Shown here: one piece after another, positions 35,851-44,956 of the stretch
Numbering within the stretch: position 1 is the stretch's first letter
How the letters are laid out: each line of letters begins with the position of its first letter
Assembly (NCBI GenBank): GCA_963765585.1
Contig: CAVXXB010000022.1
Coordinates: 62,001 to 126,000, forward strand
DNA: 64,000 nt
Direction of reading: 5' to 3'
Origin: CAVXXB01 sp963765585
Lineage (GTDB): Bacteria; Calditrichota; Calditrichia; JAJRVZ01
Made by a program: the position numbers and the translations under genes
The notes under the pieces: model-generated
What the model was told of the DNA's origin: nothing
The model's database searches: none
Seen by the model: only the letters and a program-made list of their open reading frames with translations

Positions 35851-36696
35851 TTACATCTTTGCTGCCTTTTCGAGAATCGCTGGAATGGCTTCATCCATCA
35901 TAAATTTCATATCTTCATAACGAAAAGTTCTTTTTTCAAAATCAGTATTCTTTATTTTATTCAGCAGCCGGTCATTTAATTCCTTAAAATAAGATCCATA
36001 AATATGATAACTGTCGGCCTGGTGTACATAGCGGCCCAGTTTGACGGTATTGCCTGATATCTCCGCGATGCGGTCAGCTATTTTTTTCTGCAGATGAATG
36101 AGTGCAAACATGTTCATAAATGCCGCTTTGTATGCATCATTGGACCGGAATCTTACATTCATATTTAAGTACCAATCATCTTCAGTACCAGCCAGCATGC
36201 GGCACCAGATACTTTGCAGACAAGCCGGATCATAACAAAAATTATCCTCCCAGACTTTCCAGGTAATGGCCTGTGCACGTCTCGAATAGGGTGTTTCCGC
36301 TAGCTTTTGTGCCAGGATCTCAATTTGATCAAAGGGATTTTCCATACCCGGAACACGATAGTCAAACATACGCTGGTGATAGGTATACTCCCAGCGTGTA
36401 TCCGCTTCACCCGCTTCAGGATCCCGTACGCAATGATCTTTTATTCCATCCAGAACTTCCATAACATATTCCTGCAAATCCTCTAATCCGCCGGGCATGT
36501 CCTTGTGAATCATAGGTTCAGAAAATGGTTCTTTAACAACCATCATCATAGTACAATCCTTACTGGGCGGATCATCTGCTTTATCATATTCTGTTTTAAT
36601 ATCACATCCATTTTCATTCACGCTTACGATTGACTTTTCCCAGACCTCTGCAAGACTATTACCTTCAATAAATAAAACCGGTATGTCACCACCCAT
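35851..36696 (-). CDS. thymidylate synthase superfamily protein (divergent)
   Basis: A 281-residue protein of the ThyA fold. The second half has the family landmarks: DPACLQSIWCRML, in which Cys of PAC aligns with the catalytic Cys; LNMNVRFRSNDAYKAAFMNM matching the QRSxD phosphate/nucleotide-binding stretch; and GRYVHQADSYHIYG matching the DxHxY region. The N-terminal half (about 1-110) is unlike E. coli ThyA, so it resembles the shorter archaeal and phage-type relatives that may act on dUMP, dCMP or modified nucleotides. AAAGGAG precedes the start. No thyX or folA is in the window. Confidence 0.8.
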   Translation of the reverse strand: MGGDIPVLFIEGNSLAEVWEKSIVSVNENGCDIKTEYDKADDPPSKDCTMMMVVKEPFSEPMIHKDMPGGLEDLQEYVMEVLDGIKDHCVRDPEAGEADTRWEYTYHQRMFDYRVPGMENPFDQIEILAQKLAETPYSRRAQAITWKVWEDNFCYDPACLQSIWCRMLAGTEDDWYLNMNVRFRSNDAYKAAFMNMFALIHLQKKIADRIAEISGNTVKLGRYVHQADSYHIYGSYFKELNDRLLNKIKNTDFEKRTFRYEDMKFMMDEAIPAILEKAAKM

Positions 36697-36729
36697 TGCA
36701 TCATCTCCTTTGATGTGATTGTGATAAAT

Positions 36730-36990
36730 TAGACAAGATTACAGGATACTAAATTAAAAATTCGCAATTGGCAATTAGCGATAGGCAATAATCACGCCGG
36801 AAAGTCGAAGATGCGACACCCGGCGGGTGGCCTGAGAGACGCTGAAGATTTTGAATTGGTAATTCGTAATTGGTTATTTGACCGGAACAAATATGACTTA
36901 ACTGCAAAATATCCTTATTAACAAATGACAGTTACAAGTTACAAGTTCCTAATTCCCAATCTGTCATTTCTAACTTCTAATTATAATATC
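36730..36990. repeat. hairpin-core repeat element B and neighbouring palindromes
   Basis: In the 450-bp gap before the carrier gene. GACAAGATTACAGGATAC (36732-36749) is an end of the family; a G+C-rich palindrome CACCCGGCGGGTG follows at about 36817. The minus-strand version of the core (ATATTTTGCAGTTAAGTC) lies at about 36895-36912 inside a palindrome with arms GAATTGGTAATTCGTAATTG and GTTACAAGTTCCTAATTCCC. The remaining bases before 37146 hold a CTTGGTGTCTTTGTGG motif and no gene. Confidence 0.55.
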
Positions 36991-37145
36991 TTCGTGTCTT
37001 GGTGTCTTTGTGGTAAATTCGATTTTGCTTTCCCGTCACTCAAATTAAACGACGCTATTTAAACAATCAAGTTTTATCACCTGGGAATAAATTCAGTTAT
37101 GTAATTCCTTATACGCAGCACATTCCTAACTAACCGGAGTAATTC

Positions 37146-38588
37146 GTGTTTAATAAAATTAAAAAAATTCAATTACCACATGTTTTTGTACTGCTTACAT
37201 CTGTCGTTTTTATTTGCTCTGTTGCCACCTATTTCATACCCTCCGGTGAATTCGAACGTGAAACCAGAAAAGTTGGAACCATAAACCGGACTCTGGTTAT
37301 ACCAGGCACATACCAGGAATTGCCAAAACAATATTCACTCAAAGGGGTGATTCTTGATGATCAGCAGGGAAATGGTGCAACGCCTGTGAGCTTATTTGGA
37401 TTTCTGAGTGCTATCCCACGGGGAATGGAAAAGGCGGCCGATATTATTTTCTTTATATTTATCATTGGCGGCGTGTTTGGAATTTTACAAAAGACCGGTA
37501 CCATTATCGCATTTCTGCAAAAGCTGCTGGATGTATTTAATAATAAGCCCATTATCCTGGTGATTCTTTTAATGCTTGCCGTTGGAATTGGTGCGTCTAC
37601 TCTGGGAATGGGCGAGGAATTACTACCTCTGGTTCCGTTATTTCTGATTGTATCTAAAAAATTGGGCTACGACCGTATCTTTGGCGTGGCCATCGTCTGG
37701 CTTGCTGCTGAGGTTGGCTTTGCCGCCGCCACCACCAATCCATATACGGTTCAGATTGCGCAAAACCTGGCGGAAGTACCGCTGAACAGCGGCATCACAT
37801 TTCGTTTAATCTTTTTTATTGTAACCATGACGGTTACGGTAATTTATTTAATCAGGTATGGTACTATGATAAAAAATGATCCGGCAAAATCGATTATGCC
37901 CGAAGATGATTTTTCGCTTGATGGTCTGTCATTTGAAAAAATCAAATTTCAAAGAAAGCATCTTATTATCATTCTGACCGGCGTTAGTTTGTTTGCATTT
38001 ATCATCTATGCCGTTCAGGTTTTTGGCTGGTGGATGAATGAGATGGCCGGTGGATTTTTTTTGTTGGGTATTCTCTGTGTCATAATTTCAAAAATGAAGA
38101 TACAGGAAGCGACCAGTGCTTTTATTAAGGGTATGGAAGATATGGTGGTGGCCGCCCTCGTCGTTGGCTTTGCCCGTGGGGTACAAATTGTTCTGGAAGA
38201 TGGGCAGATTTTAGACACGATAATTAATCATGCGGCTTCGACCCTTCAGCACTTTCCGGGATATATAGCAGCAGCCGGTATGCTTATCTTTCAGACAACA
38301 CTCAATTTTTTAATTCCTTCAGGATCAGGACAAGCCGCCGTTACCATGCCGCTTATGGCCCCCTTATCCGATCTGGTTGGTGTAACCAGGCAAACCGCAG
38401 TTTTTGCTTTTACCTGTGGTGACGGATTCTCAAATCTGATCATACCCACATCCGGAATATTAATGGCCGTACTTAGTCTGGCCAAAGTACCTTTTGTCAA
38501 ATGGGTAAAATTTGTATTCCCACTTTTCATCGGCTGCATCCTGATTTCAATGATTTTCCTCTATATTGCTGTTCAGATCAACTACTAA
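37146..38588 (+). CDS. YfcC/DcuC-type anion carrier
   Basis: A 480-residue protein with 12 or so membrane helices. VATYFIPSGEFERET at the N-terminus, FIFIIGGVFGILQKTGTIIA, TLGMGEELLPLVPLFLIVSK, LAAEVGFAAATTNPYTVQIA and LNFLIPSGSGQAAVTMPLMA are typical of the YfcC/DcuC (C4-dicarboxylate anaerobic carrier-like) family. Members take up dicarboxylates or basic amino acids; E. coli YfcC is implicated in acetate/arginine-related traits, but the substrate here is open. It starts with GTG behind a GGAG site. A single gene between repeat elements. Confidence 0.88.
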   Translation: MFNKIKKIQLPHVFVLLTSVVFICSVATYFIPSGEFERETRKVGTINRTLVIPGTYQELPKQYSLKGVILDDQQGNGATPVSLFGFLSAIPRGMEKAADIIFFIFIIGGVFGILQKTGTIIAFLQKLLDVFNNKPIILVILLMLAVGIGASTLGMGEELLPLVPLFLIVSKKLGYDRIFGVAIVWLAAEVGFAAATTNPYTVQIAQNLAEVPLNSGITFRLIFFIVTMTVTVIYLIRYGTMIKNDPAKSIMPEDDFSLDGLSFEKIKFQRKHLIIILTGVSLFAFIIYAVQVFGWWMNEMAGGFFLLGILCVIISKMKIQEATSAFIKGMEDMVVAALVVGFARGVQIVLEDGQILDTIINHAASTLQHFPGYIAAAGMLIFQTTLNFLIPSGSGQAAVTMPLMAPLSDLVGVTRQTAVFAFTCGDGFSNLIIPTSGILMAVLSLAKVPFVKWVKFVFPLFIGCILISMIFLYIAVQINY

Positions 38589-38626
38589 TGTATCATAAAT
38601 AATAAAACTGCAATGAGATAAAGGAA

Positions 38627-38895
38627 AAAAGGATAACAGGATAAAAGTTGAAATTAAATTTATAACCGTCATATAACCTGGATTATTTACCTCTCGCAGA
38701 GGCGCAGAAAATTTGAAACTTGGAATTGGTAATTCGTAATTGGTTATTTGATGGGACGAATATGAATTAGCTGCAAAATATTCTAAATCACAAAGCACAA
38801 ATTACAACTAACCAGTTCCCAATTCCAAATCTCTAATCTCTCATTTCTAACCTCTAACTTCTAACTTAATACCCTGTCATCCTGTCTAAAAAATG
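38627..38895. repeat. hairpin-core repeat element C
   Basis: Ends GGATAACAGGATAAAAG (38631-38647) and CCCTGTCATCCTGTC (about 38871-38886) are inverted. Between them is a palindrome with arms GGAATTGGTAATTCGTAATT and CTAACCAGTTCCCAATTCC around the minus-strand core ATATTTTGCAGCTAATTC (about 38763-38780). The element fills the gap between two convergent genes and could act as their terminator. Confidence 0.6.
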
Positions 38896-38896
38896 T

Positions 38897-39754
38897 TTAC
38901 TTCTTCTCTTCCCACATGGCAATGGCTTCCTGATTATACTTTACGTATTGATCATTTCCGGCCTTTTTTGCACTTTCTGCACTAAGTTTGGCTGTTTCAA
39001 TCGCAGCCTCATAATCACCAAGTTCCGCCTGTATCCTTGATTTTAATCTGATCATCCAAAATCCATCAGGATTCAGTTCAACAGCAGTATTTACCCATCC
39101 CAGTGCTGCTTTCATATCTTTACCATTTTCAAAATAGTAATTGGCTGACTGATAATACACACCCGCTTTATCCTTGGGTGGATTCTTCATGATCTCTTTA
39201 ATCTGACCCATGACCTTGGCATCAGTATCACATTCCATTTTGAATGCTGCTTCTGTCTTATCCCAACGAAGTACTATGTTTGCTGAGTTATTGGTTATAT
39301 CGGCCACTTCGATGGTAAAGCGTTCAACCGGTGAACTGAGATTAACGGATTTAACTTTGAAACGCGTGACATCTTCCTCTTCTTTATACTCTCCAAGGCC
39401 CGAGCCAATACTTTTGCTGATAACAATCGTCCATTCGGTCTTCCCGGGAATCGTGTATAGACCGTACTCACCGGCGGGGACTTTGTTTCCTTCAAGAGAA
39501 ACTTCATCACTGAATTTAAGTGTGGTTGTCGCATTGGCACCTGTGCGCCACATCTTGTCATACTCAACCAGACCACCAAAAATTTCACGGCCCTTTACTC
39601 CCGGGCGCGAATATGAAATTGCCACATCCATTACACCAACGGCTTGAGTGATAGTAGCTTTGGGACTGGGAGCGGGTGTTTTCAACTCCTGGGCAACAGC
39701 GGATTGCAGAAAAAATGCCAACACAAACAAATATATTGCAGAATACTTATACAT
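38897..39754 (-). CDS. DUF2911 family secreted protein with TPR-like tail
   Basis: A 285-residue protein with signal peptide (MYKYSAIYLFVLAFFLQSAV, cleaved near AVAQ). The DUF2911 part (about 25-175) contains VAISYSRPGVKGREIFGGLV, KMWRTGANATTTLKFSDEV and VPAGEYGLYTIPG, all typical. The C-terminal about 90 residues form two TPR-like helix pairs (YYQSANYYFENGKDMKAALG, then WVNTAVELNPDGFWM). DUF2911 proteins are common in Bacteroidota-type genomes and have no known role. An AAGGAGG site precedes the start. Confidence 0.88.
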   Translation of the reverse strand: MYKYSAIYLFVLAFFLQSAVAQELKTPAPSPKATITQAVGVMDVAISYSRPGVKGREIFGGLVEYDKMWRTGANATTTLKFSDEVSLEGNKVPAGEYGLYTIPGKTEWTIVISKSIGSGLGEYKEEEDVTRFKVKSVNLSSPVERFTIEVADITNNSANIVLRWDKTEAAFKMECDTDAKVMGQIKEIMKNPPKDKAGVYYQSANYYFENGKDMKAALGWVNTAVELNPDGFWMIRLKSRIQAELGDYEAAIETAKLSAESAKKAGNDQYVKYNQEAIAMWEEKK

Positions 39755-39978
39755 ACTTACTTCCTCCTTTTAATTTACTTCCATTAACGGCTTGGCCCTG
39801 CAAATTATTTCTAAACTCAGCTCATTAAAATTCACAAAACGGTAATGGCCTACTGGAAGTTTCTGAAAAATGTGAGTATCTGCTGTGCTGGTCTGATATC
39901 GATCAGTATTAGCCGATACACTAAGTAATCCGAAAACAAGCCCGATAATATTTATCAGACGAAAATTGAGGGAGTACT

Positions 39979-40440
39979 ATGTCCATGGCAACGCCGGTAC
40001 GTGCAAGAATATATTATAAAATCGAAGAAAAAATATGTGAGCGCGGAGACTATGTAGTTAACGACGAATTAATTCCCGGTTATCGCAATTACTTTTATAA
40101 TTCAGCAATCTGGCTTACCTGGAAATTACCCCGCTCAACAATGGCCTTAATAAGCTCAATCCGGAAATGGACCTGGAAACATCCCGGTATTAAATACGAC
40201 CAGTCTAAGATGGACCTGGACAAGCGCCGTCAGGACCATTTCACCGATTACACCGTTCAGGACAAAAGAATAAAAAAATACGAAAAATTCCTTGGACAGG
40301 AATCCACCATTTTTACCCAAATCCAGAACACTTCCGGTCCCAGTGAGATTTATGTGTTTTTTGATGATGGCAAAGAAATTAAAATAAAAGCCAACGGCCG
40401 CGATAAAGTATTAGAGAAACTGCAGAAGATTTTGAATTAG
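39979..40440 (+). CDS. hypothetical protein, basic, no recognised domain
   Basis: A 153-residue protein with many Lys, Arg and aromatic residues. There is no signal peptide; a weakly hydrophobic stretch (YFYNSAIWLTWKLPRSTMAL) could be membrane-associated but is interrupted by charges. The C-terminus (GPSEIYVFFDDGKEIKIKAN) looks like a small beta-strand pair. The ATG lies about 8 bases after GGGAG. Composition and start are plausible for a real gene, but I do not recognise the family. It is followed by a repeat element. Confidence 0.6.
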   Translation: MSMATPVRARIYYKIEEKICERGDYVVNDELIPGYRNYFYNSAIWLTWKLPRSTMALISSIRKWTWKHPGIKYDQSKMDLDKRRQDHFTDYTVQDKRIKKYEKFLGQESTIFTQIQNTSGPSEIYVFFDDGKEIKIKANGRDKVLEKLQKILN

Positions 40441-40450
40441 GTCTTTTTAG

Positions 40451-40722
40451 CCTCAGAGCACACAGAGATGCTAGTAATTAGGTCCTTGGTACTCGGCTCT
40501 CGGTGCTCGCCTCCATATTCAAATTTTTATATCATCCCAAGCATATATAAATTGGCGTGAATGCATGGATCCTAAAGCCTGTTGCCGAGATTCTATTGTT
40601 AATCTATATATGCCTATCGCCTATTGCCTACTGCCTAAGGAATACTTAATACCGGCTCCTTTTAATTCCCCAAAATAATCTATATATTATATTCTATATA
40701 TACTCTGTGTTCTCTGTGGTTT
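40451..40722. repeat. inverted-repeat element, CACAGAG type
   Basis: Left end CCTCAGAGCACACAGAGATG and right end TACTCTGTGTTCTCTGTGG are inverted relative to each other. Inside are low-complexity runs (TACTCGGCTCTCGGTGCTCG; GCCTATCGCCTATTGCCTAC). There is no coding capacity. The right end lies 15-20 bp before the epimerase start and may include its upstream region. Confidence 0.5.
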
Positions 40723-40748
40723 AAAAAAATATTTGTGGTGGAAAAATC

Positions 40749-41720
40749 ATGAAAGTATTATTCATTGGTGGTACCGGTGTCATCAGTTCAGCTTGCTCTG
40801 AACTGGCCATCGAACATGGAATTGATCTATACCTGCTCAACCGGGGACAGAGCTTCAGATCGCCTCCTGAAAAAGCAACCATCATCTCGGGAGATATTCG
40901 TGATTCCCAATCTGTAACTCAGGCACTTGGTGATCAAGTCTTTGACGTGGTGGTAAACTGGATTGCCTATACAGCTGAACATATTGAAACAGATCTTAAG
41001 CTATTCAAAAATCATACAAATCAATATATTTTTATCAGCTCAGCCTCCGCTTACCAGACCCCACCTGAACGCCTTCCGGTTACTGAATCAACACCGCTTG
41101 ATAATCCATTCTGGCAGTATTCACGGGATAAAATTGCTTGTGAAAAACGACTGATCCGGGCATATAACGAAGAAGATTTTCCGGTTACAATTGTCCGGCC
41201 ATCACACACTTATGATCAAACCAAACTTCCCATGCAGGGCGGATATACCATTGTGGACCGCATGCGCAGAGGTAAAAAAGTTATCATCCATGGCGACGGC
41301 AGTTCTTTATGGGTACTCACACACCACAGAGATTTTGCCAAAGGATTTGTTGGATTATTGGGGCAACCGGAGACGATTGGCGAGGCATTTCAAATTACAT
41401 CGGACGAACTGTTAACATGGAACCAGATATTTGAACTTGTTGCAGATGCAGCCGGCGCAAAACCGGATATTGTTCATGTTCCTTCAGATGTTATCGCAAG
41501 CTATGACAAAGATTGGGGTGATGGTCTGCTGGGTGACAAAATGCATAGTATGGTTTTTGATAACTCGAAAGTCAAAAAGTTTGTACCCGACTTTTCGGCA
41601 GACATTCCATATCACCAGGGAGTCGTTGAGATCATGAAGTGGTATGACAGCCATCCTGATTCCCGGACGATCAATCAGGAATTTAACCAATTGATCGACC
41701 AAATCATTGAGAAGTATTAG
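40749..41720 (+). CDS. NAD-dependent epimerase/dehydratase (extended SDR)
   Basis: A 323-residue extended short-chain dehydrogenase. The cofactor-binding loop GGTGVISSACSELAIEHG starts at residue 7, Asp in SGDIRDSQSV binds adenine, and YSRDKIACEKRL holds Tyr-x-x-x-Lys. FISSASAYQTPPERLPVTE gives the catalytic Ser. The mid-region HHRDFAKGFVGLLGQPE is typical of nucleotide-sugar epimerases and dTDP-sugar enzymes, but there is no sugar-nucleotide gene nearby, so the substrate cannot be named. The best matches in memory are the SDR proteins annotated only as NAD-dependent epimerases. Confidence 0.88.
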   Translation: MKVLFIGGTGVISSACSELAIEHGIDLYLLNRGQSFRSPPEKATIISGDIRDSQSVTQALGDQVFDVVVNWIAYTAEHIETDLKLFKNHTNQYIFISSASAYQTPPERLPVTESTPLDNPFWQYSRDKIACEKRLIRAYNEEDFPVTIVRPSHTYDQTKLPMQGGYTIVDRMRRGKKVIIHGDGSSLWVLTHHRDFAKGFVGLLGQPETIGEAFQITSDELLTWNQIFELVADAAGAKPDIVHVPSDVIASYDKDWGDGLLGDKMHSMVFDNSKVKKFVPDFSADIPYHQGVVEIMKWYDSHPDSRTINQEFNQLIDQIIEKY

Positions 41721-41864
41721 TAGATATCCCTTCCAGAGAATTCCAATTGTTAAAAATTGCTCCTAAATAAATAAGGCAATTCTACCGGTAGATAATTACT
41801 AAATTAAATTGTTTATATTGTGTATTAATCATATATCATCCTTACAGGATTTTAACTATGCTGT

Positions 41865-42220
41865 GTCAAAAATGGATAGAAATATATAGCCCCTGACGAG
41901 GTTATGATATCGCGGATATATAAAGAACCGCGTAGCGGTTCTATATTTGTAGTAAATGGAATTCCCAAAAACATTTAAAACCCCTTTGGGGGTGAAAGAA
42001 AATATTCGTATACCGGCAATATTGCCTAACAGCAAATAGTTTCATATGAAAACAACTATAAATGAATAATGTCCAAATCCAAATGACAAATAAATGTCAA
42101 ATGACAAAATCTCAATGCCCAATCTGGCTGCTGGCAATTTGAAAATTGGTCATTGGGACTTGATTTGTCATTTATGCTGGATTGGACATTGGACATTATT
42201 TATTAAAAATATGAATTTAA
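41865..42220. repeat. intergenic hairpin and direct-repeat region
   Basis: Contains a perfect 7-bp stem GAACCGC-GTA-GCGGTTC (41925-41941), a stem ACCCC-TTT-GGGGT-like at 41980-41993, and a GCCCCTGACGAGG block. From 42062 to 42200 follow several copies of AAATGACAAAT/AATTTGTCATTT and CATTGGACATT, which are imperfectly inverted. There is no coding frame of note. The right end overlaps the last codons of xylA, so it could be the 3' end or terminator of that transcript. Confidence 0.5.
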
Positions 42221-43519
42221 AATATTTTCCAGCATTTCCTGGCGCGCACTTTTTACTTCCGGCGTGCCGTTTTCAAGGATCCATTTTTCTGCATCTGCCA
42301 GGGAAAACTTGCCGCTCATTATTTGTGCGCCGGGTCCGCTTTCAAAGCTGCTGTATCGTTCTTTGATGAATGAATCAAAGACACCATCTTCAATTATTTG
42401 ATTAGCAATGATCAGCCCGCGTGCAAAGGTATCCATGCCGCCGATATGGGCGTGGAACAGATCTTCAGTATCAATGGAGCTGCGTCTTGGTTTGGCATCA
42501 AAGTTCAGACCACCACTACCCAGACCGCCTTGCTTTACAATGATCATCATGGCCAGAGTCGCACTGTAAATATCTGTTGGAAATTGATCCGTATCCCAGC
42601 CAAGTAACAGATCGCCGCGATTGGCATCGACACTGCCTAATTTTCCGGCCGCTGAAGCAACGGTCAGCTCATGTTCAAATGATTTTCCAGCCAGGGTGGC
42701 GTGATTCGCTTCGATATTTAATTTAAAATGATCGAACAGATCATACGCCCTTAAAAATGACAACGTGGCTGCCGCATCGGTATCATACTGATGTTTTGTA
42801 GGTTCACATGGCTTTGGTTCGATCAGGAACTGTCCCTTAAAGCCAATTTCTTTTTTATATTCAACCGCCATAGTCAGGAACCGGGCCAGCTGCTCCTGCT
42901 CATGTTTTAAATCAGTATTGAGCAATGATTCATATCCCTCGCGTCCGCCCCAGAATACATAATTTTCGCCACCCAGTTCATATGTGGCATCCATGGCATT
43001 TTTTAATTGGGCCGCAGCATGAGTGAATATGCGTGCATCCGGATTGGTGGCGGCACCCTGGGTATACAGCGGATTGCTAAAAAGGTTTGCCGTACCCCAT
43101 AATAATTTTATACCGGTATCTTTCTGCAAATTTTTAGCATGTTCAACCAGGATTTCAAGGTTACGGCAACTCTGGGCAAAGTTTTCTCCGGCCGGGGCGA
43201 TGTCGCGGTCATGAAAACAATAATAATCCACACCCAATTTCTGAAAAAATTCAAACGCCGCATCCATGGTTTCTTTTGCTCTGGTAATTGGATCATTGGA
43301 TTGATGCCATTCCCTGTTAAAGCTGGGGCCACCAAACATATCCGCACCATTCCCCATCATGGTATGCCAGTATGCCACGGCAAAGCGCAGATGTTCCGCC
43401 ATAGATTTTCCACCAACCACACGGTCTTTATCATAATATTTAAAAGACATGTGATTTTTTGAGTCTTTTCCTTCGTAAGAAATCTGATTTTGTACTTCCG
43501 GGAAATATGTTTTTGACAT
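42203..43519 (-). CDS. xylA: xylose isomerase
   Basis: About 438 residues, the normal length, converting D-xylose to D-xylulose with two divalent metals. Key sites: YYCFHDRDIAPAGE (catalytic His/Asp pair), VFWGGREGYESL (Glu metal ligand region), FLIEPKPCEPTKHQYD, NIEANHATLAGKSFEHEL and GSVDANRGDLLLGWDTDQF. AAGGAG 5 bases before the ATG at 43519 supports this start; the longer frame to 43540 is unlikely. It is paired with xylB and a LacI-type regulator across a repeat element. No xylose transporter or xylan enzyme is adjacent, so uptake must be encoded elsewhere. Confidence 0.97.
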   Translation of the reverse strand: MSKTYFPEVQNQISYEGKDSKNHMSFKYYDKDRVVGGKSMAEHLRFAVAYWHTMMGNGADMFGGPSFNREWHQSNDPITRAKETMDAAFEFFQKLGVDYYCFHDRDIAPAGENFAQSCRNLEILVEHAKNLQKDTGIKLLWGTANLFSNPLYTQGAATNPDARIFTHAAAQLKNAMDATYELGGENYVFWGGREGYESLLNTDLKHEQEQLARFLTMAVEYKKEIGFKGQFLIEPKPCEPTKHQYDTDAAATLSFLRAYDLFDHFKLNIEANHATLAGKSFEHELTVASAAGKLGSVDANRGDLLLGWDTDQFPTDIYSATLAMMIIVKQGGLGSGGLNFDAKPRRSSIDTEDLFHAHIGGMDTFARGLIIANQIIEDGVFDSFIKERYSSFESGPGAQIMSGKFSLADAEKWILENGTPEVKSARQEMLENILNSYF

Positions 43520-43546
43520 TTTTACTCCTTTTTTATCCAATGGTAG

Positions 43547-43837
43547 TATAAAAAATAACCACAGAGTACACTGAGTAAATTATTAGTATTATTTATGTTA
43601 ATGCTATTTCTAATCATCTCCCCTCTGTGATCTCTTATAAGATAGCCCTCCTTATTCCCTCTTTTAGTTTGTCAACATTAAAAATGATCAACAATCCGAC
43701 TTTTAGATTTTCTTCTCTCAGGTAAGTTAGCACCTGGGCAATATGAATATTAAGGATATTCTTTAGAGTTTCACGCCGAAGGCGGATCCGCCCACCGGCG
43801 GGCTCAGAGTTTTCCTCTGAGTGCTCTGTGGTTTTAC
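43547..43837 (-). repeat. CACAGAG-ended inverted-repeat element with GxxExxY remnant (copy 2)
   Basis: Almost the reverse complement of 8902-9256, shorter by about 80 bp that encode the N-terminal part of the GxxExxY remnant. Both ends (ACCACAGAGTACACTGAG and CTCTGAGTGCTCTGTGG) and the GC-rich GGCGGATCCGCC block are kept. It sits between xylA and the LacI-type gene, so it interrupts the xylose locus without breaking a gene. Confidence 0.7.
43635..43760 (-). pseudogene. GxxExxY C-terminal remnant
   Basis: On the minus strand the frame reads NIHIAQVLTYLREENLKVGL and then VDKLKEGIRRAIL to a stop at 43635, matching the C-terminal third of the intact gene at 54435 (VHIAQILTYMRFAYVDIGLL). The upstream part has been removed down to the repeat boundary. 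Not a functional gene. Confidence 0.65.
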
Positions 43838-43924
43838 CTTTTGATCCTGTTTTTTATTTTTTTCATAAAACTTTTGATCTTGGGCATTCGACATTTCTCC
43901 CCATGTTCTGTATTTGTCATTTTT

Positions 43925-44956
43925 TTAATCCTTTACCTCACCCGTTGTTTCACGAACTATGAGTTTTGCATCCAGATTTATATTTATCAGCGGAAGTGAT
44001 TGTTCCTCTTCAATATTGTTTATAAGAATTTCAGCGGCCTTCTGTCCCAGCTCTTCAAGCGGGGTGCTAATAGTTGTTAATGCAGGAGACCAATGGGCGG
44101 CAAACTCAATATCATCATTTCCCACTATTGCCACTTGTTCCGGAACGGCAATGTTTAATTTTTGCAGGGCCGATGCCAGGCCGAGAGCCACCACATCGTT
44201 ATAACACACTACCGCAGCCGGGAAATTTTGTCTTTCATAGTTTTTAAAATACATCATTCCGGTATTAAAGCCATCCTGAAAATGTGAGCCACATTTCACC
44301 AACAAATCTTCTCTGAATATAAGATGGGTTTCACTAAACGCAGTGCGGAATCCATTAATTCGTTCATATGTATGGGAGGCAAATTCAGGACCGGTAAAGT
44401 GCATAATATTGGTATATCCGCATTCAACCAGATATTTAACCGCCTCTGTCGTTGCTTTCACATTATTAATACTGACCACATTGGCCTGAATGCCCGGAAC
44501 TTCTTCCAGCATAACAAACGGGTAATTAAGGGTTTTTAAGCGAAAAAGATGGTCTATTTCGACGGTACCATTAATTACCGGCGCAATGATGACCCCTTTC
44601 ACATCCTTGGAAGAAAATAATTGAGTAATATTTTCTTCATTATCATGATCGCTCTCGGAGCTGGCAATAAATAAAACATATTCCTTTGAATTGGCATACT
44701 TTTTTATACCCATTGCAATTGATGTATAAAACGGATTATCCAGTTCACGAATAATAAAACCGATGCTTTTTTCAACCGGCTGTTTTTTGAGAATTCTGGC
44801 GTGCCCTTTGGGACGGTAGTTTAGCTCTTTTATTATTTTGAGCACATGTCCACGGGTTTTTTCATTCACTGTGGACCTGCCGTTAATCACCGCAGAAACT
44901 GTGGCTTTTGATACATTTGCCTGATGTGCCACATCACTAATCGTTATTTTTTTCAA
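43925..44956 (-). CDS. LacI-family transcriptional regulator of the xylose locus
   Basis: A 343-residue repressor: N-terminal helix-turn-helix ITISDVAHQANVSKATVSAV with hinge INGRSTVNEKTR, then a periplasmic-binding-protein-like effector domain (about 60-335) of the sugar-responsive type. It is transcribed divergently from xylB and away from xylA. A perfect 22-bp palindrome (45031-45052) lies in the shared promoter region, 75 bp before its own start, and fits a LacI-type operator with central CpG. The effector is probably xylose or a xylose-derived sugar; the sequence does not prove it. Confidence 0.9.
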   Translation of the reverse strand: MKKITISDVAHQANVSKATVSAVINGRSTVNEKTRGHVLKIIKELNYRPKGHARILKKQPVEKSIGFIIRELDNPFYTSIAMGIKKYANSKEYVLFIASSESDHDNEENITQLFSSKDVKGVIIAPVINGTVEIDHLFRLKTLNYPFVMLEEVPGIQANVVSINNVKATTEAVKYLVECGYTNIMHFTGPEFASHTYERINGFRTAFSETHLIFREDLLVKCGSHFQDGFNTGMMYFKNYERQNFPAAVVCYNDVVALGLASALQKLNIAVPEQVAIVGNDDIEFAAHWSPALTTISTPLEELGQKAAEILINNIEEEQSLPLININLDAKLIVRETTGEVKD

